Shown here piece by piece: positions 1 through 12,800 of a stretch of DNA of 64,000 nt (positions are counted from its first letter, which is position 1; each line of letters begins with the position of its first letter). A model generated the notes under the pieces. The model made no database searches. It was not told the origin of the DNA and was given only the letters and a program-made list of their open reading frames with translations. Made by a program: the position numbers and the translations under genes. This stretch comes from Colletes latitarsis (lineage: Eukaryota > Arthropoda > Insecta > Hymenoptera > Colletidae): contig NW_027488377.1 of assembly GCF_051014445.1 (NCBI RefSeq), positions 4,960,001 through 5,024,000 of the forward strand, in the 5' to 3' direction.

Positions 1-3000
1 ATATTACTACGGGATCCAAATCAGAAGAAGCCCAGGATCTGGCCAACAAGAATGCGAAAAACGCGAAAGTACGAGCCAGATGGGGGCAAATCCCAGACCT
101 AACCGAGACATAACCAGCGTTATCCTCTAAAGTATTAATCGCAACCAGGTTTAATTGACTGTTTCAGTGTGGTACCACATTACTACGGGATCCAAACCAG
201 AAAAAAACCCAGGATATGGCCAACAAGTATGCGAAAAATGCGAAGGTATGAGGCAGATGGGGGCAAATACCAGAACTAACCCAGACATAACCAGCGTTAT
301 CCTCTAAAATATTAATCGCAACCAGGTTTAATTGACTGTTTCGGTGTGGTACCGCATTACTACGTGATCCAAACCAGAGAAAGGGCAGGATCTGGCCAAC
401 AAGAATGCGGAAAATGCGAAAGTACGAGTCAGATGAGGGCAAATACCAGAAATATGCCTGACATAACCAGCGTCATCCTCTAAAATACGAATCGGAACAT
501 GCTTTTAATGACTGTTTCAGTGTGGTAACACATTACTACGTGATCCAAACCAGAAAAATCCCAGGATCGGGCCAACAAGAATGCGAGAAACGCGAAAGTA
601 CGAGCCAGATGAGGGAAAATCCCAGACCTAACCCAGACATAACCGGCGTTATCCCCTAAAATATTAATCGCAACCAGGTTTAATTGACTGTTTCGGTGTG
701 GTACCGCATTACTACGTGATCGAAACCATAAAAAGGCTAGGATGAGGCCAACAAGTAAGCGAAAGATGCGAAAGTACGAGCGAGATGAGGGCAAATACCA
801 GACCTAACCTAGCCATAACCGGCGTTATCCTCTAAAATATTAATCCCAACCAGGTTTAATTGACTGTTTCGGTGTGGAACCACAATACGACGGGATCCAA
901 TCCACAAAAAACCCAAGATCTGGCCAACAAGTATGCGAAAAATGCGAAAGTATAAGCCAGATGAGGGCAAATACCTGACCTAACACAGACATAACCGGCG
1001 TTACCCTCTAAAATACTAATCGGAACCAGATTTATTGACTGTTTCAGTGTGGTACGACATTACTACGGGATCCAAATCAGAAAAACCCCAGGATCTGGCC
1101 AACAAGAATGCGAAAAACGCGAAAGTACGAGCCAGATGGGGGCAAATCCCAGACCTAACCGAGACATAACCAGCGTTATCCTCTAAAGTATTAATCGCAA
1201 CCAGGTTTAATTGACTGTTTCAGCGTGGTACCACATTACTACGGGATCCAAACCAGAAAAAAACCCAGGATATGGCCAACAAGTATGCGAAAAATGCGAA
1301 GGTATGAGGCAGATGAGGGCAAATACCAGACCTAACCCAGACATAACCGGCGTTATCCGCTAAAATATTAATCTCAACCAGGTTTAATTGACTGTTTCGT
1401 TGTGGAACCACATTACTACGGGATCCAAACCAGAGAAAACCCAGGATATGGCCAACAAGTATGCGAAAAATGCGAAGGTATGAGGCAGATGAGGGCAAAT
1501 ACCAGACCTAACCCAGACATAACCGGCGTTATCCGCTAAAATATTAATCGCAACCAGGTTTAATTGACTGTTTCGGTGTGGTACCGCATTACTACGTGAT
1601 CCAAACCGGAGAAAGGGCAGGATCTGGCCAACAAGAATGCGAAAAATGCGAAAGTACGAGCCAGATGAGGGCAAATACCAGAACTATGCCTGACATAACC
1701 AGCGTTATCCTCTAAAATACGAATCGGAACATGCTTTTAATGACTGTTTCAGTGTGGTACCACATTACTACGTGATCCAAACCAGAGAAAGGCCAGGATC
1801 TTGCCAACAAGTATGAGAAAAATGCGAAAGTATGAGCCAGATGATTGCAAATACCACAACTAACCCTGACATAGCTAGCGTTATCCTCTAAAATACGAAT
1901 CGGAACATGCGTTTAATGACTGTTTCAGTGTGGTACCACATTACTACGTGATCCAAACCAGAAAAAGGCCAGGATCTGGCCAACAAGAATGCGCAAAATG
2001 CGAAAGTCCGAGCCAGATGACGGCAAATACCAGACCTACCCGAGCCATAACCAGCGTTATCCACTAAAATACTTATCGGAACCAGCTTGTATTGACTGTT
2101 TCAGTGTGGTACCACATTACTACGTGATCCAAACCAGAAAAGGGCCAGGGTCTGACCAACAAGCGTGCGAAAAACGCGAAAGTATGAGCCAGATGATTGC
2201 AAATACCAGAACTAGCACAGACATAACCAGCGTTCTCCTCTAAAATACTAATCGGAACCAGATTTATTGACTGTTTCAGTGTGGTACGACATTACTACGG
2301 GATCCAAATCAGAAAAACCCCAGGATCTGGCCAACAAGAATGCGAAAAACGCGAAAGTACGAGCCAGATGGGGGCAAATCCCAGACCTAACCGAGACATA
2401 ACCAGCGTTATCCTCTAAAGTATTAATCGCAACCAGGTTTAATTGACTGTTTCAGTGTGGTACCACATTACTACGGGATCCAAACCAGAAAAAAACCCAG
2501 GATATGGCCAACAAGTATGCGGGAAATGCGAAGGTATGAGGCAGATGGGGGCAAATACCAGACCTAACCCAGACATAACCGGCGTTATCCGCTAAAATAT
2601 TAATCTCAACCAGGTTTAATTGACTGTTTCGTTGTGGAACCACATTACTACGGGATCCAAACCAGAGAAAACCCAGGATCTGGCCAACAGGTATGCGAAA
2701 AATGCGAAAGTATGAGCCAGACGATTGCAAATACCAGAACTAACCCAGACATAACCAGCGTTATCCTCTAAAATATTAATCGCAACCAGGTTTAATTGAC
2801 TGTTTCGGTGTGGTACCGCATTACTACGTGATCCAAACCAGAGAAAGGGCAGGATCTGGCCAACAAGAATGCGGAAAATGCGAAAGAACGAGCCAGATGA
2901 GGGCAAATACCAGAACTATGCCTGACATAACCAGCGTTATCCTCTAAAATACGAATCGGAACATGCGTTTAATGACTGTTACAGTGTGGTACCACATTAC

Positions 3001-5281
3001 TACGTGATCCAAACCAGAAAAGGACCAGGATCTGGCCAACAAGTATGAGAAAAATGCGAAAGTACGAGCCAGATGAGGGCAAATACCAGACCTAACCCAG
3101 ACATAACCGGCGTTATCCCCTAAAATATTAATCGCAACCACGTTTAATTGACTGTTTCGGTGTGGTACCGCATTGCTACGTGATCCAAACCAGAGAAAGG
3201 CCAGGATCTTGCCTATAAGAATGAGAAAAATGCGAAAGTATGAGCCAGATGATTACAAATACCAGAACTATGCCTGACATAACCAGCGTTATCCTCTAAA
3301 ATACGTATCGGAACATGCTTTTAATGACTGTTTCAGTGTGGTAACACATTACTACGTGATCCAAACCAGAAAAATCCTAGGATCGGGCCAACAAGAATGC
3401 GAGAAACGCGAAAGTCCGAGCCAGATGAGGGAAAATCCCAGACCTAACCCAGACATAACCGGCGTTATCCTCTAAAATAATAATCGCAACCGGCCTTAAT
3501 TGACTGTTTCCGTGTGGAAACGCATTACTACGGGATCCAAACCAGAAGAAGCCCAGGATCTGGCCAACAAGTGTGCGAAAAATGCGAAAGTACGAGCCAG
3601 ATGATGGCAAATACCAGACCTAACACAGACGTAACCGGCGTTAAACTCTAAAATATTAATCGCAACCGGGTTTAATTGACTGTTTCGGTGTAGTACCACA
3701 TTACTACGTGGTCCAAGCCGGAAATAGCCCTGGATCTGGCCAACAAGTATGCGCAAAATGCGAAAGTACGAGCCAGATGAGGACAAATCCCAGACCAAAC
3801 CGAGACATAACCGGCGTTATCCTCTAAAATATTAATCGCAACCAGGTTTAATTGACTGTTTCGGTGTGGTACCGCATTACTACGTGATCCAAACCAGAAA
3901 AAGGCCAGGATCTGGCCAACAAGTATGAGATGAATGCGAAAGTACGAGCCAGATGAGGGCAAATACCGGACCTAACCCAGACATAACCGGCGTTATCCCC
4001 TAAAATATTAATCGCAACCAGGTTTAATTGACTGTTTCGGTGTGGTACCGCATTACTACGTGATCCAAACCAGAGAAAGGTCAGGATCTTGCCAACAAGA
4101 ATGAGAAAAATGCGAAAGTATGTGCCAGATGATTGCAAATACCAGAACCATGCCTGACATAACCAGCGTTATCCTCTAAAATACGAATCGGAACATGCTT
4201 TTAATGACTGTTTCAGTGTGGTAACACATTACTACGTGATCCAAACCAGAAAAATCCCAGGATCGGGCCAACAAGAGTGCGAGAAACGCGAAAGTACGAG
4301 CCAGATGTGGGAAAATCCCAGACATAACCCAGTCATTACCGGCGTTATCCCCTAAAATATTAATCCCAACCAGGTTTAATTGACTGTTTCGATGTGGAAC
4401 CACAATACGACGGGATCCAATCCACAAAAAACCCAAGATCTGGCCAACAAGTATGCGGAAAATGCGAAAGTATGAGCCAGATGAGGGCAAATACCAGACC
4501 TAACACAGACATAACCGGCGTTATCCTCTAAAATATTAATCGGACCCAGGTTTAATTGAATGTTTCGGTGTGGAACCACATTCCTACGGGATCCAAACAA
4601 GAAAAAACCCAGGATCTGGCCAACAACCATGAGAAAAACGCGAAAGTATGAGCCAGATGATTGCAAATACCAGAACTAACCCAGACATAACCAGCGTTAT
4701 CCTCTAAAATATTATTCGCAACCAGGTTTAATTGACTGTTTCACTCTGGTACCACTTTACTACGTGGTCCAAGCCAGAAGAAGGCCAGGATCTGGCCAAC
4801 AAGTATGCGAAAAATGCGAAAGTCCGAGCCAGATGAGGGCAAATACCAGACCTACCCGATTCATAAACGGCGTTATCCTCTAAAATACTTGTCGCAACCA
4901 GGTTTAATTGACTGTTTCAGTGTGGTACCACATTACTACGGGATCCAAACCAGAAAAAACCCAGGATCTGGCCAACAACTATGAGAAAAACGCGTAAGTA
5001 TGAGCCAGATGATTGCAAATACCAGAACTAACCCAGACATAACCAGCGTTATCCTCTAAAATGCTTATCGGAACCAGCTTCTATTGACTGTTTCAGTGTG
5101 GTACCACATTACTACGTGATCCAAACCAGACAAGGGCCAGGGTCTGACCAACAAGTGTGCGAAAAACGCGAAAGTATGAGCCAGATGATTGCAAATACCA
5201 GAACTAACACAGACATAACCAGCGTTATCCTCTAAAATACTAATCGGAACCAGCTTTTATTGACTGTTTCAGTGTGGTACC
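1..5281. repeat. Family A higher-order repeat unit 1 (30 monomers)
   Basis: The unit boundary is set by the phrase atattactacgggatcc, which recurs at 1, 5282, 9860, 15141 and 19366. Unit 1 is 5281 bp, or 30 monomers. It contains an internal paralogous pair of monomers near 1220 and 2452, about 7 monomers apart, suggesting an older internal duplication. Its sequence is nearly the same as 9860-15140. Shared private variants include 'gcgggaaatgcg' near 2519 and 12378, where unit 2 has 'gcgagaaatgcg'. Confidence 0.88.
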
Positions 5282-8200
5282 ATATTACTACGGGATCCAA
5301 ATCAGAAGAAGCCCAGGATCTGGCCAACAAGAATGCGAAAAACGCGAAAGTACGAGCCAGATGGGGGCAAATCCCAGACCTAACCGAGACATAACCAGCG
5401 TTATCCTCTAAAGTATTAATCGCAACCAGGTTTAATTGACTGTTTCAGTGTGGTACCACATTACTACGGGATCCAAACCAGAAAAAAACCCAGGATATGG
5501 CCAACAAGTATGCGAAAAATGCGAAGGTATGAGGCAGATGGGGGCAAATACCAGAACTAACCCAGACATAACCAGCGTTATCCTCTAAAATATTAATCGC
5601 AACCAGGTTTAATTGACTGTTTCGGTGTGGTACCGCATTACTACGTGATCCAAACCAGAGAAAGGGCAGGATCTGGCCAACAAGAATGCGGAAAATGCGA
5701 AAGTACGAGCCAGATGAGGGCAAATACCAGAAATATGCCTGACATAACCAGCGTCATCCTCTAAAATACGAATCGGAACATGCTTTTAATGACTGTTTCA
5801 GTGTGGTAACACATTACTACGTGATCCAAACCAGAAAAATCCCAGGATCGGGCCAACAAGAATGCGAGAAACGCGAAAGTACGAGCCAGATGAGGGAAAA
5901 TCCCAGACCTAACCCAGACATAACCGGCGTTATCCCCTAAAATACTAATCGCAACCAGGTTTAATTGACTGTTTCGGTGTGGTACCGCATTACTACGTGA
6001 TCGAAACCATAAAAAGGCTAGGATGAGGCCAACAAGTAAGCGAAAGATGCGAAAGAACGAGCGAGATGAGGGCAAATACCAGACCTAACCTAGCCATAAC
6101 CGGCGTTATCCTCTAAAATATTAATCCCAACCAGGTTTGATTGACTGTTTCGGTGTGGAACCACAATACGACGGGATCCAATCCACAAAAAACCCAAGAT
6201 CTGGCCAACAAGTATGCGAAAAATGCGAAAGTATAAGCCAGATGAGGGCAAATACCTGACCTAACACAGACATAACCGGCGTTACCCTCTAAAATATTAA
6301 TCGGACCCAGGTTTAATTGACTGTTTCGGTGTGGAACCACATTCCTACGGGATCCAAACCAGAAAAAAACCCAGGATCTGGCCAACAACCATGAGAAAAA
6401 CGCGAAAGTATGAGCCAGATGATGGCAAATACCAGAACTATCCCAGACATAACCAGCGTTATCCTCTAAAATATTATTCGCAACCAGGTTTAATTGACTG
6501 TTTCACTCTGGTACCACTTTACTACGTGGTCCAAGCCAGAAGAAGGCCAGGATCTGGCCAACAAGTATGCGAAAAATGCGAAAGTCCGAGCCAGATGACG
6601 GCAAATACCAGACCTACCCGAGCCATAACCAGCGTTATCCACTAAAATACTTATCGGAACCAGCTTGTATTGACTGTTTCAGTGTGGTACCACATTACTA
6701 CGTGATCCAAACCAGAAAAGGGCCAGGGTCTGACCAACAAGCGTGCGAAAAACGCGAAAGTATGAGCCAGATGATTGCAAATACCAGAACTAGCACAGAC
6801 ATAACCAGCGTTCTCCTCTAAAATACTAATCGGAACCAGATTTATTGACTGTTTCAGTGTGGTACGACATTACTACGGGATCCAAATCAGAAAAACCCCA
6901 GGATCTGGCCAACAAGAATGCGAAAAACGCGAAAGTACGAGCCAGATGGGGGCAAATCCCAGACCTAACCGAGACATAACCAGCGTTATCCTCTAAAGTA
7001 TTAATCGCAACCAGGTTTAATTGACCGTTTCAGTGTGGTACCACATTACTACGGGATCCAAACCAGAAAAAAACCCAGGATATGGCCAACAAGTATGCGA
7101 GAAATGCGAAGGTATGAGGCAGATGGGGGCAAATACCAGACCTAACCCAGACATAACCGGCGTTATCCGCTAAAATATTAATCTCAACCAGGTTTAATTG
7201 ACTGTTTCGTGGTGGAACCACATTACTACGGGATCCAAACCAGAGAAAACCCAGGATCTGGCCAACAGGTATGCGAAAAATGCGAAAGTATGAGCCAGAC
7301 GATTGCAAATACCAGAACTAAGCCAGACATAACCAGCGTTATCCTCTAAAATATTAATCGCAACCATGTTTAATTGACTGTTTCGGTGTGGTACCGCATT
7401 ACTACGTGATCCAAACCAGAGAAAGGGCAGGATCTGGCCAACAAGAATGCGGAAAATGCGAAAGAACGAGCCAGATGAGGGCAAATACCAGAACTATGCC
7501 TGACATAACCAGCGTTAAACTCTAAAATACTTATCGGAACCAGCTTGTATTGACTGTTACAGTGTGGTACCACATTACTACGTGATCCAAACCAGAAAAA
7601 GGCCAGGATCTGGCCAACAAGTATGAGAAAAATGCGAAAGTACGAGCCAGATGAGGGCAAATACCAGACCTAACCCAGACATAACCGGCGTTATCCCCTA
7701 AAATATTAATCGCAACCACGTTTAATTGACTGTTTCGGTGTGGTACCGCATTGCTACGTGATCCAAACCAGAGAAAGGCCAGGATCTTGCCTATAAGAAT
7801 GAGAAAAATGCGAAAGTATGAGCCAGATGATTACAAATACCAGAACTATGCCTGACATAACCAGCGTTATCCTCTAAAATACGTATCGGAACATGCTTTT
7901 AATGACTGTTTCAGTGTGGTAACACATTACTACGTGATCCAAACCAGAAAAATCCTAGGATCGGGCCAACAAGAATGCGAGAAACGCGAAAGTCCGAGCC
8001 AGATGAGGGAAAATCCCAGACCTAACCCAGACATAACCGGCGTTATCCTCTAAAATAATAATCGCAACCGGCCTTAATTGACTGTTTCCGTGTGGAAACG
8101 CATTACTACGGGATCCAAACCAGAAGAAGCCCAGGATCTGGCCAACAAGTGTGCGAAAAATGCGAAAGTACGAGCCAGATGATGGCAAATACCAGACCTA

Positions 8201-9859
8201 ACACAGACGTAACCGGCGTTAAACTCTAAAATATTAATCGCAACCGGGTTTAATTGAATGTTTCGGTGTAGTACCACATTACTACGTGGTCCAAGCCGGA
8301 AATAGCCCTGGATCTGGCCAACAAGTATGCGCAAAATGCGAAAGTACGAGCCAGATGAGGACAAATCCCAGACCAAACCGAGACATAACCGGCGTTATCC
8401 TCTAAAATATTAATCGCAACCAGGTTTAATTGACTGTTTCGGTGTGGTACCGCATTACTACGTGATCCAAACCAGAAAAAGGCCAGGATCTGGCCAACAA
8501 GTATGAGATGAATGCGAAAGTACGAGCCAGATGAGGGCAAATACCGGACCTAACCCAGACATAACCGGCGTTATCCCCTAAAATATTAATCGCAACCAGG
8601 TTTAATTGACTGTTTCGGTGTGGTACCGCATTACTACGTGATCCAAACCAGAGAAAGGTCAGGATCTTGCCAACAAGAATGAGAAAAATGCGAAAGTATG
8701 TGCCAGATGATTGCAAATACCAGAACCATGCCTGACATAACCAGCGTTATCCTCTAAAATACGAATCGGAACATGCTTTTAATGACTGTTTCAGTGTGGT
8801 AACACATTACTACGTGATCCAAACCAGAAAAATCCCAGGATCGGGCCAACAAGAGTGCGAGAAACGCGAAAGTACGAGCCAGATGTGGGAAAATCCCAGA
8901 CATAACCCAGTCATTACCGGCGTTATCCCCTAAAATATTAATCCCAACCAGGTTTAATTGACTGTTTCGATGTGGAACCACAATACGACGGGATCCAATC
9001 CACAAAAAACCCAAGATCTGGCCAACAAGTATGCGGAAAATGCGAAAGTATGAGCCAGATGAGGGCAAATACCAGACCTAACACAGACATAACCGGCGTT
9101 ATCCTCTAAAATATTAATCGGACCCAGGTTTAATTGACTGTTTCGGTGTGGAACCACATTCCTACGGGATCCAAACAAGAAAAAACCCAGGATCTGGCCA
9201 ACAACCATGAGAAAAACGCGAAAGTATGAGCCAGATGATTGCAAATACCAGAACTAACCCAGACATAACCAGCGTTATCCTCTAAAATATTATTCGCAAC
9301 CAGGTTTAATTGACTGTTTCACTCTGGTACCACTTTACTACGTGGTCCAAGCCAGAAGAAGGCCAGGATCTGGCCAACAAGTATGCGAAAAATGCGAAAG
9401 TCCGAGCCAGATGAGGGCAAATACCAGACCTACCCGATTCATAAACGGCGTTATCCTCTAAAATACTTGTCGCAACCAGGTTTAATTGACTGTTTCAGTG
9501 TGGTACCACATTACTACGGGATCCAAACCAGAAAAAACCCAGGATCTGGCCAACAACTATGAGAAAAACGCGTAAGTATGAGCCAGATGATTGCAAATAC
9601 CAGAACTAACCCAGACATAACCAGCGTTATCCTCTAAAATGCTTATCGGAACCAGCTTCTATTGACTGTTTCAGTGTGGTACCACATTACTACGTGATCC
9701 AAACCAGACAAGGGCCAGGGTCTGACCAACAAGTGTGCGAAAAACGCGAAAGTATGAGCCAGATGATTGCAAATACCAGAACTAACACAGACATAACCAG
9801 CGTTATCCTCTAAAATACTAATCGGAACCAGCTTTTATTGACCGTTTCAGTGTGGTACC
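5282..9859. repeat. Family A higher-order repeat unit 2 (26 monomers)
   Basis: The unit is 4578 bp, or 26 monomers. It is co-linear with unit 1 over both ends, but between about 6,080 and 6,560 it carries different monomers and is 4 monomers (703 bp) shorter. The part from about 6567 onwards corresponds to unit 1 from about 1989 onwards. It also differs from units 1 and 3 by scattered single-base changes, for example 'cgtggtggaacc' near 7208 where the others read 'cgttgtggaacc'. Confidence 0.87.
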
Positions 9860-12800
9860 ATATTACTACGGGATCCAAATCAGAAGAAGCCCAGGATCTG
9901 GCCAACAAGAATGCGAAAAACGCGAAAGTACGAGCCAGATGGGGGCAAATCCCAGACCTAACCGAGACATAACCAGCGTTATCCTCTAAAGTATTAATCG
10001 CAACCAGGTTTAATTGACTGTTTCAGTGTGGTACCACATTACTACGGGATCCAAACCAGAAAAAAACCCAGGATATGGCCAACAAGTATGCGAAAAATGC
10101 GAAGGTATGAGGCAGATGGGGGCAAATACCAGAACTAACCCAGACATAACCAGCGTTATCCTCTAAAATATTAATCGCAACCAGGTTTAATTGACTGTTT
10201 CGGTGTGGTACCGCATTACTACGTGATCCAAACCAGAGAAAGGGCAGGATCTGGCCAACAAGAATGCGGAAAATGCGAAAGTACGAGTCAGATGAGGGCA
10301 AATACCAGAAATATGCCTGACACAACCAGCGTCATCCTCTAAAATACGAATCGGAACATGCTTTTAATGACTGTTTCAGTGTGGTAACACATTACTACGT
10401 GATCCAAACCAGAAAAATCCCAGGATCGGGCCAACAAGAATGCGAGAAACGCGAAAGTACGAGCCAGATGAGGGAAAATCCCAGACCTAACCCAGACATA
10501 ACCGGCGTTATCCCCTAAAATATTAATCGCAACCAGGTTTAATTGACTGTTTCGGTGTGGTACCGCATTACTACGTGATCGAAACCATAAAAAGGCTAGG
10601 ATGAGGCCAACAAGTAAGCGAAAGATGCGAAAGTACGAGCGAGATGAGGGCAAATACCAGACCTAACCTAGCCATAACCGGCGTTATCCTCTAAAATATT
10701 AATCCCAACCAGGTTTAATTGACTGTTTCGGTGTGGAACCACAATACGACGGGATCCAATCCACAAAAAACCCAAGATCTGGCCAACAAGTATGCGAAAA
10801 ATGCGAAAGTATAAGCCAGATGAGGGCAAATACCTGACCTAACACAGACATAACCGGCGTTACCCTCTAAAATACTAATCGGAACCAGATTTATTGACTG
10901 TTTCAGTGTGGTACGACATTACTACGGGATCCAAATCAGAAAAACCCCAGGATCTGGCCAACAAGAATGCGAAAAACGCGAAAGTACGAGCCAGATGGGG
11001 GCAAATCCCAGACCTAACCGAGACATAACCAGCGTTATCCTCTAAAGTATTAATCGCAACCAGGTTTAATTGACTGTTTCAGCGTGGTACCACATTACTA
11101 CGGGATCCAAACCAGAAAAAAACCCAGGATATGGCCAACAAGTATGCGAAAAATGCGAAGGTATGAGGCAGATGAGGGCAAATACCAGACCTAACCCAGA
11201 CATAACCGGCGTTATCCGCTAAAATATTAATCTCAACCAGGTTTAATTGACTGTTTCGTTGTGGAACCACATTACTACGGGATCCAAACCAGAGAAAACC
11301 CAGGATATGGCCAACAAGTATGCGAAAAATGCGAAGGTATGAGGCAGATGAGGGCAAATACCAGACCTAACCCAGACATAACCGGCGTTATCCGCTAAAA
11401 TATTAATCGCAACCAGGTTTAATTGACTGTTTCGGTGTGGTACCGCATTACTACGTGATCCAAACCGGAGAAAGGGCAGGATCTGGCCAACAAGAATGCG
11501 AAAAATGCGAAAGTACGAGCCAGATGAGGGCAAATACCAGAACTATGCCTGACATAACCAGCGTTATCCTCTAAAATACGAATCGGAACATGCTTTTAAT
11601 GACTGTTTCAGTGTGGTACCACATTACTACGTGATCCAAACCAGAGAAAGGCCAGGATCTTGCCAACAAGTATGAGAAAAATGCGAAAGTATGAGCCAGA
11701 TGATTGCAAATACCACAACTAACCCTGACATAGCTAGCGTTATCCTCTAAAATACGAATCGGAACATGCGTTTAATGACTGTTTCAGTGTGGTACCACAT
11801 TACTACGTGATCCAAACCAGAAAAAGGCCAGGATCTGGCCAACAAGAATGCGCAAAATGCGAAAGTCCGAGCCAGATGACGGCAAATACCAGACCTACCC
11901 GAGCCATAACCAGCGTTATCCACTAAAATACTTATCGGAACCAGCTTGTATTGACTGTTTCAGTGTGGTACCACATTACTACGTGATCCAAACCAGAAAA
12001 GGGCCAGGGTCTGACCAACAAGCGTGCGAAAAACGCGAAAGTATGAGCCAGATGATTGCAAATACCAGAACTAGCACAGACATAACCAGCGTTCTCCTCT
12101 AAAATACTAATCGGAACCAGATTTATTGACTGTTTCAGTGTGGTACGACATTACTACGGGATCCAAATCAGAAAAACCCCAGGATCTGGCCAACAAGAAT
12201 GCGAAAAACGCGAAAGTACGAGCCAGATGGGGGCAAATCCCAGACCTAACCGAGACATAACCAGTGTTATCCTCTAAAGTATTAATCGCAACCAGGTTTA
12301 ATTGACTGTTTCAGTGTGGTACCACATTACTACGGGATCCAAACCAGAAAAAAACCCAGGATATGGCCAACAAGTATGCGGGAAATGCGAAGGTATGAGG
12401 CAGATGGGGGCAAATACCAGACCTAACCCAGACATAACCGGCGTTATCCGCTAAAATATTAATCTCAACCAGGTTTAATTGACTGTTTCGTTGTGGAACC
12501 ACATTACTACGGGATCCAAACCAGAGAAAACCCAGGATCTGGCCAACAGGTATGCGAAAAATGCGAAAGTATGAGCCAGACGATTGCAAATACCAGAACT
12601 AACCCAGACATAACCAGCGTTATCCTCTAAAATATTAATCGCAACCAGGTTTAATTGACTGTTTCGGTGTGGTACCGCATTACTACGTGATCCAAACCAG
12701 AGAAAGGGCAGGATCTGGCCAACAAGAATGCGGAAAATGCGAAAGAACGAGCCAGATGAGGGCAAATACCAGAACTATGCCTGACATAACCAGCGTTATC

